DNA of 64,000 nt, taken from the NCBI RefSeq assembly GCF_035920445.1, contig NZ_CP109162.1, forward strand, positions 5,146,001 through 5,210,000, given 5' to 3'. This document shows, in pieces, positions 58,155-64,000 of the stretch. This DNA is from Nocardia sp. NBC_01730 (GTDB taxonomy: Bacteria; Actinomycetota; Actinomycetes; Mycobacteriales; Mycobacteriaceae). The position numbers were made by a program, and so were the translations under genes. The notes under the pieces are model-generated. The model had not been told where the DNA came from. It saw only the letters and a list, made by a program, of their open reading frames with translations, and ran no database searches. Every line of letters starts with the position of its first letter. The stretch's first letter is position 1.

Positions 58155-59218
58155 ACACGGTATCGCGGAGCGAATCGATCAGGGGTGGCGCCCGGGCGAC
58201 GGGTGGGTCGGACACGCTTCCCACCAGCCCGCTGGGCACCAGCGGCATCCGGGTAGGGACGCAGGGGCTTGGCTGCATGGGGATGAGCGAGTTCTACGGC
58301 CCCAGCGACCTAACCGAATCGCGGGCGACGCTGGAGCAGGCCCTGGAACTGGGTATCACGCTCTTCGACACCGCCGACATCTACGGCTCCGGCCACAACG
58401 AGGAATTGCTCAGCGATTTCGTCGGCGCCCATCGCGACCGGGTGGTGCTGGCCACCAAGTTCGGCATCGTCCGCAAGGCCGACGACCCGACCTACCGTGG
58501 CTTCGACAACTCCCCCGCCTACATCCGCGGTTCGGTGGAGGCCAGCCTGCGCAGGCTCGGGATCGACACCATCGACCTGTACTACTTGCACCGCAAGAGC
58601 CCCACCGTGCCGATCGAGGACACCGTGGGCACCATGGCGGAACTGGTACGGGAAGGCAAGGTCCGCGCACTGGGCCTGTCCGAGGTGACCGGAGCCGAAC
58701 TGCGTGCCGCACACGCAGTGCATCCGATCGCCGCGGTGCAGTCGGAGTGGTCGCTGTTCTCCCGCGATGTCGAGCGGACCGTGGTGCCCGCCGCCGCGGA
58801 ACTGGGCGTGACGTTCGTGCCATACTCGCCGCTCGGCCGTGGCTTCCTCGCCGGATCGTTCACCGGCGCAAGCGGATCGGCGGACGGGAAGGACTTCCGC
58901 GCCTCGATGCCGCGCTTCTCCGGCGACAACGCGGCGCACAACGCCGAACTGCTCGCACCGCTGCGGGCGATCGCGGACGCGCGCGGCAGCACGCTCGCGC
59001 AGGTCGCGCTGGCCTGGGTGCACGCGCAGGCCGGGGTGCACGACCTCGCGGTGGTCCCGATTCCCGGCACACGCAGCCGGAGCAGGCTCGCCGACAACGT
59101 GGCCGCCGCGACCGTCGCGCTGACGGCCGACGAACTGGCGACGCTGGAGCCGATCGCGGGCAAGGTGGCCGGGAACCGGTACGCGGATATGTCCTTCACC
59201 TCGGCGGGCCGGGAATAG
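58151..59218 (+). CDS. Aldo/keto reductase coupled to MerR
   Basis: A 355-residue AKR. The catalytic Asp-Tyr (LFDTADIYGSG), Lys (VLATKFG) and His (LYYLHRKS) are present, as is the VVPIPGTRSRSRL cofactor loop. It probably detoxifies carbonyls under the control of the upstream MerR protein. A monooxygenase-like gene follows 29 bp later and may be part of the unit. Confidence 0.9.
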   Translation: MNTVSRSESIRGGARATGGSDTLPTSPLGTSGIRVGTQGLGCMGMSEFYGPSDLTESRATLEQALELGITLFDTADIYGSGHNEELLSDFVGAHRDRVVLATKFGIVRKADDPTYRGFDNSPAYIRGSVEASLRRLGIDTIDLYYLHRKSPTVPIEDTVGTMAELVREGKVRALGLSEVTGAELRAAHAVHPIAAVQSEWSLFSRDVERTVVPAAAELGVTFVPYSPLGRGFLAGSFTGASGSADGKDFRASMPRFSGDNAAHNAELLAPLRAIADARGSTLAQVALAWVHAQAGVHDLAVVPIPGTRSRSRLADNVAAATVALTADELATLEPIAGKVAGNRYADMSFTSAGRE

Positions 59219-59247
59219 CCAACAGCACGAGAGCTCAGGAGACAGCT

Positions 59248-59541
59248 GTGTCCACGTTGACGGTCAACGTCCGCTTCACCGCCAAGCCTGGCCGCGAGGC
59301 GGATCTGAAGGATCTGCTGCAGAGCATGATCGAACCGACCCTGGCGGAGGAGGGCTGTCTCGGCTACGAGCTCTACCTGCATCCCACCGATCCGAGACGG
59401 GTGGCGCTGCTGGAGGAGTGGGTCGATGCGGACGCCATGGCGACGCATTTCCGGACGCCGCACCTGAAGGCGTGCGCAGCGGCGCTGGAGGACATCCTGG
59501 TCGAGCCGTTCCAGCTGAGACGGTTCGCCGAGATCGCGTGA
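59248..59541 (+). CDS. Antibiotic biosynthesis monooxygenase (ABM) domain protein
   Basis: A 97-residue ferredoxin-like fold protein (VNVRFTAKPGREADLKDLL, EEGCLGYELYLHP, EEWVDADAMATHFRTPHL), the pattern of YgiN/quinol monooxygenases. GTG start with CAGGAGA before it. Likely co-transcribed with the aldo/keto reductase gene; quinone or electrophile detoxification is an inference. Confidence 0.85.
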   Translation: MSTLTVNVRFTAKPGREADLKDLLQSMIEPTLAEEGCLGYELYLHPTDPRRVALLEEWVDADAMATHFRTPHLKACAAALEDILVEPFQLRRFAEIA

Positions 59542-59795
59542 TCCGCGGCCGCAACCTCCGGCGTTCCTCGGAGCACCGGAGGGTTGCGCGACCAGTGCCT
59601 GGTCCGTGAACCGCCCGCCCGCTGAGCACTGCGGGCGGGCGTTCGGCGTTCCACTCGGTCGGCACGTGCTCTGTCGGTTCAGATCGTGGCGAGCCCAGGA
59701 GCATTGCGGACAATGCACCAGCACACGGACCGAAGTCCGCTTATTCGGTGGTCATTGTCCGCGTGTTTACCAGTGGCGGCTAACATCCGACGAAT

Positions 59796-60281
59796 ATGAA
59801 GCCTGATGCACCCCCCGACCGCGTCTGGATCGACAAACAGACGCCGACCGCTTTCCGCGCGCTCAACAGCGTCGCGAGCGAGGTGCGGGCGGCGGGCGCC
59901 GCGGTCGGACTCGATCGCAGGATCATCGAACTGATCAACCTGCGCGTCTCCCAGATCAACGGCGGCGCGTACTGCCTGGACGTGCACTACCGGGCCGCGC
60001 TCGGGGCCGGAGCCACCGAGCAGGAGATCGCGGCGCTGCCGGGGTGGCGGCGCGGCGGGACATACACCCCGTTCGAGCAGGCCGTGCTCGCGATCGCGGA
60101 GATCACGGCGACGCTTCCGGACGAAGACACCCTGGAGCGTGAGTACGCTTTCGCTCGCAAGTACCTGACGGATGATCAGCTGTCTGCCGTCGCCTGGGTG
60201 GCGACCACGATCGGCGCGTTCAACCGCGTATCGATCCTCAGCAGGCACCCGGTCCACGCACGGAAGGAGAAGCGACCATGA
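59796..60281 (+). CDS. AhpD/carboxymuconolactone decarboxylase-like protein lacking one CxxC Cys
   Basis: The 161-residue helical protein has the family core QINGGAYCLDVHYRAALGAG. Most peroxidase-type members read C-A-Y-C-x-x-H here; in this one the first Cys is Gly, so a disulfide-based peroxidase reaction should not work. It overlaps the GNAT gene by ATGA. Role unclear. Confidence 0.85.
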   Translation: MKPDAPPDRVWIDKQTPTAFRALNSVASEVRAAGAAVGLDRRIIELINLRVSQINGGAYCLDVHYRAALGAGATEQEIAALPGWRRGGTYTPFEQAVLAIAEITATLPDEDTLEREYAFARKYLTDDQLSAVAWVATTIGAFNRVSILSRHPVHARKEKRP

Positions 60282-60592
60282 CCGTATCGACTCCGGAGTC
60301 CAAAGTGGTCCGCAACGACGAAAAGCATCGCTACGAGGTGTTCTACGGCGGGAAACTGGCCGGCTTCGCCGAATACGAGGAGCGCGACGACGAGACCGTG
60401 TTCATCCACACCGAGATCGACGGCGCGTTCTCCGGCAAGGGCCTCGGCACCGCCCTGGCCGAGAGCGCGATCGAGGACGCCATCGGGCGCGGGCGCGTGA
60501 TCCGGCCGCTGTGCCCGTTCATCAAGGCATACCTGGAGAAGCACGCGGAATTCGACGCCCACGTCATCGGCAAGGGCGTCACTCGTGAGTGA
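60278..60592 (+). CDS. Short GNAT-family acetyltransferase (YjdJ type)
   Basis: The 104-residue compact GNAT has GKGLGTALAESAIEDAIGRG, the acetyl-CoA loop, and RPLCPFIKAYLEKHAEF, the C-x-P-F/Y motif of the YjdJ group. Substrate unknown. It overlaps both neighbours (ATGA upstream, eight bases with the pirin gene downstream), so it belongs to a three-gene operon. Confidence 0.85.
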   Translation: MTVSTPESKVVRNDEKHRYEVFYGGKLAGFAEYEERDDETVFIHTEIDGAFSGKGLGTALAESAIEDAIGRGRVIRPLCPFIKAYLEKHAEFDAHVIGKGVTRE

Positions 60593-61574
60593 CCTCGACC
60601 CGCGGCCCGCGGAGACGCTCTGCGAGCCGGCACCCGGCCCCGGTCCTGCCGTGGAGCTGTATCCGGCGCGCGAGGTGCCGCTCGGCGGTGTCCGCGGAGT
60701 CTTCGTGGAACGCGTCCTACCGCAACGGGACCTGCCGACGGTCGGCGCGTGGTGCTTCCTCGATCACTTCGGCTCACCGACGGTCACCAAGACCGGTGCG
60801 CCGCCGGACATCGATCCGCACCCGCACATCGGCCTGCAGACAGTGACCTGGCCGTTCGAAGGCCGCATCCGGCACCGCGACTCGGTCGGCTCGGATGTGG
60901 AGATCGAGCCGGGCCAGCTGAACCTGATGACCTCGGGACGCGGCATCGCGCATTCCGAGTATGCCGTCCCGGGCGCGCCGGCCGGACACGGTCTGCAACT
61001 GTGGATCGCGTTGCCCGGCGATCAGGCCGGGATCGACCCGCACTTCGAGCAGCATCGCGAGCTGCCCGTTCTCGAAGCTCCCGGCCTACGGGCGATCGTT
61101 CTGATCGGCTCGCTGGCCGGGGTCGACTCGCCCGCGATCGCGTACACGCCCCTCGTCGGTGCCGATGTGCGGGTGGAGCCGGGCACCGACGCCACCATTC
61201 CGCTGAACCCTCATTTCGAACACGCGGTGCTGGTGATCGAGGGCAAAGTGACGGTCGCCGAGACCGAGCTGGCGCCGGGGCCCCTGCTGTACCTGGGCAC
61301 CGATCGCGACGAGCTCCGGCTTGCCAGCGCGGACGGCGCCCACTTCGCGCTGATCGGCGGCGTGCCGTTCGGCGAGGAGCTGGTGATGTGGTGGAACTTC
61401 GTCGGCCGCAGCCATGAGGAGATCATCGCCGCCCGAAACGACTGGGAGAACCGCGAACTCGACCGTTTCGCCGATATCGCGGGGCACCCGCCTGAGCAGC
61501 GCATTCCCGCACCGCCACTGCCAGGCCTACATCTGAAGCCGCGCAAACGCCGAATCGGTTCGGCCAGGGACTAA
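60585..61574 (+). CDS. Pirin-family protein
   Basis: The 329-residue bicupin starts at GTG 60585. Metal ligands are seen in DIDPHPHIGLQTVTW and TSGRGIAHSEY, giving the usual three His and one Glu. Bacterial pirins may act as quercetinases or redox regulators. It ends the AhpD-GNAT-pirin operon. Confidence 0.88.
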   Translation: MSDLDPRPAETLCEPAPGPGPAVELYPAREVPLGGVRGVFVERVLPQRDLPTVGAWCFLDHFGSPTVTKTGAPPDIDPHPHIGLQTVTWPFEGRIRHRDSVGSDVEIEPGQLNLMTSGRGIAHSEYAVPGAPAGHGLQLWIALPGDQAGIDPHFEQHRELPVLEAPGLRAIVLIGSLAGVDSPAIAYTPLVGADVRVEPGTDATIPLNPHFEHAVLVIEGKVTVAETELAPGPLLYLGTDRDELRLASADGAHFALIGGVPFGEELVMWWNFVGRSHEEIIAARNDWENRELDRFADIAGHPPEQRIPAPPLPGLHLKPRKRRIGSARD

Positions 61575-61625
61575 GTGGCACAACGTGATTCGACCCCGTT
61601 CACTCGGGACCGAGCATGTTCCCGG

Positions 61626-62108
61626 TCAAGATCCAGCGGCCAACAGGGCGTCCAGCGCCCGGTAGCTCTCGTTGAGCCCGGTCTCCATGCCCGACTGCAG
61701 CATTCCGTCGCGCTCCTGCGACGTGTGGAACCGACTGTCGGTGACCACCTTCGTCCGGCCGTCACCCAGGTCGACGAAGCTGACGTTGTCGATCGCGACA
61801 TACGCTGGCATACCGTCCCACTCGAAGGAGAACACGATCCGCTCCTGTGGTGTGATCTCGCGGAATCTGCCCTCGAAGCCGTCGGTTTCGCCGTCGGAGT
61901 GTTCGACGAAGCGCCAGTGCCCACCCTGGCGGAACTCCCACCGCTCGACGTCGAGCCGATTACCGCGCCCCCACCATTGGGTGAGCAGCTCGATCCGGCT
62001 GTAGGCGGCCCACAAGCGCTCGCGCGGGGCGGCGAAGATCCGCTCGATGCGGATCTCGCGGTCGGTGTCGGCGGTGACGACGGCGTCGTCGTTCGTGGTT
62101 GTACTCAT
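61626..62108 (-). CDS. SRPBCC/AHSA1-family protein
   Basis: The 160-residue START-like domain (IRIERIFAAPRERLWAAYSR, LLTQWWGRGN, FEGRFREITPQERIVFSFEW) could bind a hydrophobic ligand. It is coupled to an ArsR gene (TGATG), a frequent pair in actinobacteria; ligand and target are unknown. Confidence 0.9.
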   Translation of the reverse strand: MSTTTNDDAVVTADTDREIRIERIFAAPRERLWAAYSRIELLTQWWGRGNRLDVERWEFRQGGHWRFVEHSDGETDGFEGRFREITPQERIVFSFEWDGMPAYVAIDNVSFVDLGDGRTKVVTDSRFHTSQERDGMLQSGMETGLNESYRALDALLAAGS

Positions 62109-62437
62109 CAGTCCTGCTCCGTTCGCTCGAGGAATTCACCGAGACGGTCCATCCGGGCTTCCACCATGCGCCGATGGCTCTGCATCCAAGCCACTTCGCG
62201 GTCGAAGACGTTCTCGCCGAGTCGGCAGTACCGCACCCGGCCACGCTTCTCCGTGCGGATCATGCCCGCCGCCTCCAGCAGCTGGATGTGCTTCTTCACG
62301 CCGGTCAAGGTCATCTCGAAGCGCTCGGCCAGCTCGCTGACGGTCGCGGGCCCACGGCCGAGGCGCTCCAGGATTCCACGCCGGGTGGGATCCGCGAGCG
62401 CCCCGAACGAGGCATCCAAGAAGTCATACTGAACCAT
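62108..62437 (-). CDS. ArsR-family regulator
   Basis: The 109-residue winged helix (LADPTRRGILERLGRGPATV, LAERFEMTLTGVKKHIQLLE) has no cysteine cluster for metals. Such ArsR-SRPBCC pairs are thought to sense small organic molecules. The 220 bp upstream hold only a remnant-like frame without a start. Confidence 0.9.
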   Translation of the reverse strand: MVQYDFLDASFGALADPTRRGILERLGRGPATVSELAERFEMTLTGVKKHIQLLEAAGMIRTEKRGRVRYCRLGENVFDREVAWMQSHRRMVEARMDRLGEFLERTEQD

Positions 62438-62657
62438 CTAGTTCAGAATTGCGCGCATGAGCGAGCTCGTCAAGAGGTCGTCAGCTCTTCCTCCGGACAG
62501 CACCTTCGCCGAACAAGCTGCGCAGGCTCGAGCCGTTCGTGCCCGACTCCATCACGGTGGCCGCGATCGCGTGCGCCGCGATCGGCGCGTGGGCCGGGTG
62601 CGTCGGCGGCGGGCAGCCCGCTCTCGATACGGCGTCGGATTACGTGAACAGCATGCT

Positions 62658-63527
62658 CTAGCCGAAAGGGTCGGCCATTGCGTCGACGTCGGGTGCCAAC
62701 GTCTGGTTGCCGATCACGCGCAGCAAGTCCAGCTTCTCGGCCGCGTCCGTGCCCGGACGCGGCAGGTAGACCAAGAGGCGCTGCGCGGCGTTGGGCGTGA
62801 GCAACGTTTCGCAGACGATGTTGATCAGGCCGACTCGCGGATGCAGGATGCGCTTGGTATCCGAAAGACGTACCGCCACTTCGTGTTCGTCCCATAGTCG
62901 AGCGAATTCCGCACTCGACGAACGCAACTTCGTGATGAACTCGGCGACATCGGCGTCACCAGCGCGGCGGGCGGCGGTGGCGCGCAGATCGGCGACGTGC
63001 CTGCGGCCCAGCCGATCCCAGTCCTCCTCCGGGAAGATGGCGCGCGCCGAAACATCGGTGAACCAGCGGTAGGCGTAGTAGCGTTCCCAGCCACGTCGCT
63101 CGCCGTGATCGCCGACGAGCAGGCTGTGCATCCGGTTCTGCACGAGCACTTCACCGAGATCGGTGACGACGGTGGCCGCTGTGTCGTCCAGCTTCGCGAG
63201 CAGGTGCATCAGACCGGGGCCGACGTGTTTGTCGGACAGCTCGCGCCCCGGCGCCGCGTGATCGCACAGGTGGTAGAGGTGATCGCGTTCGTCGCTGCTG
63301 AAGCGCAGCGCCCGCGCGAGGGAGGCAAGCACCTGCATGGACGGGCGCGGGCCACGCGACTGCTCGAGCCTAGTGTAGTAATCGGTCGACATCCCGGCCA
63401 GCATGGCGACCTCGTCCCGGCGCAGGCCCGGCGTGCGGCGCCGAATACCAGGCGGCAGCCCGACGTCCGAGGGCGTCAGCTGCTCGCGGCGGCGGCGCAG
63501 GAAGTCGGCGAGCTCGGCACGATCCAT
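62658..63527 (-). CDS. XRE regulator with MmyB-type ligand-binding domain
   Basis: The 289-residue product has an N-terminal HTH (RRDEVAMLAGMSTDYYTRLE) and the MmyB-like PAS-type domain (MHSLLVGDHGERRGWERYYA, SSSAEFARLWDEHEVAVR, HPRVGLINIVCETLL). It is divergent from an aldo/keto reductase gene, a constant partner for this family in actinobacteria, and probably controls it. Confidence 0.9.
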   Translation of the reverse strand: MDRAELADFLRRRREQLTPSDVGLPPGIRRRTPGLRRDEVAMLAGMSTDYYTRLEQSRGPRPSMQVLASLARALRFSSDERDHLYHLCDHAAPGRELSDKHVGPGLMHLLAKLDDTAATVVTDLGEVLVQNRMHSLLVGDHGERRGWERYYAYRWFTDVSARAIFPEEDWDRLGRRHVADLRATAARRAGDADVAEFITKLRSSSAEFARLWDEHEVAVRLSDTKRILHPRVGLINIVCETLLTPNAAQRLLVYLPRPGTDAAEKLDLLRVIGNQTLAPDVDAMADPFG

Positions 63528-63627
63528 GCCACCACTCTCCCCCGAAAAGAAGCGCTCAGCCAGGGATCCCCGCTCCCCCGATAGACGATCTCTCCCGGAA
63601 CTGGTCCGCGCAGGTCACGCTGGTCGC

Positions 63628-64000
63628 ATGACGACATCGAAGATCGAAACAGTGCACCTCGGCAAGAACGGGCCGGCGGTGAGCCGCATCGGGCTCGGCG
63701 CGATGGGAATGTCCGGTATGTACGGCACCTCCGACGACGCCGAGTCGACCGCCACCATCCACGCCGCACTGGACTCCGGCGTAAACCTCGTCGATACCGG
63801 CGACTTCTACGGCGCCGGGCACAACGAGCTGCTGATCGGCAGGGCCATCGCCGAGCGTCCGCGCGCGGACGTGGTGCTGAGCGTGAAGTTCGGCGGCCTG
63901 CGCGGGCCCGGCGGCAGTTGGGGCGGCGTGGACAACCGGCCCGTCGCGCTGCGCAACTTCCTCACCTACAGCCTGCAGCGGCTCGGCGTCGACTACATCG
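63628..64000 (+). CDS. Aldo/keto reductase, N-terminal part
   Basis: Cut by the window end after 124 residues. The start (TVHLGKNGPAVSRIGLGAMG), the catalytic Asp/Tyr in LVDTGDFYGAG and Lys in VLSVKFGG are in place. It is divergent from the MmyB-type regulator across 100 bp, which presumably hold its promoter. This is the third aldo/keto reductase in the window. Confidence 0.9.
   Translation, partial: MTTSKIETVHLGKNGPAVSRIGLGAMGMSGMYGTSDDAESTATIHAALDSGVNLVDTGDFYGAGHNELLIGRAIAERPRADVVLSVKFGGLRGPGGSWGGVDNRPVALRNFLTYSLQRLGVDYI

Overview
The window is high-GC actinobacterial DNA, most likely from a mycolic-acid-producing relative of Nocardia or Rhodococcus. This is inferred from gene content: an accD1-accA1-fadE19-MaoC-citE leucine operon laid out as in mycobacteria, a mycofactocin cluster, kshB preceded by a KstR-type box, DUF3558 lipoproteins, FprB, an MbtH protein and the rpsL-rpsG-fusA-tuf order. 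I saw no rRNA, tRNA or CRISPR array.

Region by region. (1) 1-10.5 kb is a tightly coupled catabolic locus: an MHS-type transporter, a 3-hydroxybutyrate dehydrogenase, a divergent TetR regulator with two inverted-repeat operator candidates, then accD1, accA1, fadE19, a MaoC protein, citE and acetoacetate-CoA ligase. Together they can take leucine-derived isovaleryl-CoA through HMG-CoA to acetoacetate and reactivate that (or imported 3-hydroxybutyrate) as acetoacetyl-CoA. (2) 10.5-18.6 kb looks like an inserted island. It is bracketed by a 488-bp direct repeat of the 3' end of the acetoacetate-CoA ligase gene with only two differences. Inside are a phosphotransferase and an XRE regulator, three small genes, two overlapping radical SAM genes and a convergent GT2 glycosyltransferase. 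I do not recognise this pathway. (3) 18.6-24.7 kb holds a VapBC pair, a tandem-TetR protein, a broken membrane-protein gene, an aldo/keto reductase and a second copy of the divergent module (XRE gene opposite a 62-aa HAGHG-motif protein plus a small one-TM protein) already seen at 11.6-13.9 kb. (4) 24.7-26.3 kb has an intact mbtH gene beside a collapsed NRPS remnant. (5) 26.8-31.9 kb is a reduced mycofactocin cluster, in transcription order mftA, an mftB-mftC fusion, mftF, mftG. The fusion linker is two 27-residue repeats. mftD, mftE and a canonical mftR are not in the window.

(6) 32-38 kb: a TetR gene, kshB with its KstR-like box, an AlkD-type repair protein, an Asp/Glu racemase, a flavin reductase, and an SPW membrane protein coupled to a TetR gene behind a palindrome. 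(7) 38.5-42.6 kb: an AbiEi/DUF559-like protein, a solitary TnpB, a lipoprotein and a DUF433/DUF5615 pair. (8) 42.7-47.2 kb: rpsL-rpsG-fusA-tuf on the minus strand with hairpins between and after genes. (9) 47.5-64 kb is mostly housekeeping and stress metabolism: two DUF3558 lipoproteins, hppD with a divergent Lrp/AsnC regulator, a quinone oxidoreductase, an acyl-ACP thioesterase, FprB, a SixA-like phosphatase, MerR plus aldo/keto reductase, AhpD-like/GNAT/pirin, ArsR plus SRPBCC, and an MmyB-type XRE regulator opposite a further aldo/keto reductase cut by the window end.

Most likely places for undescribed biology: the radical SAM/GT2 island and how it integrated; the twice-present XRE/HAGHG/TM module; and the mycofactocin cluster with its repeat-linked MftB-MftC fusion. 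All functions are read from the translated sequence and remembered family features; no database search was run.
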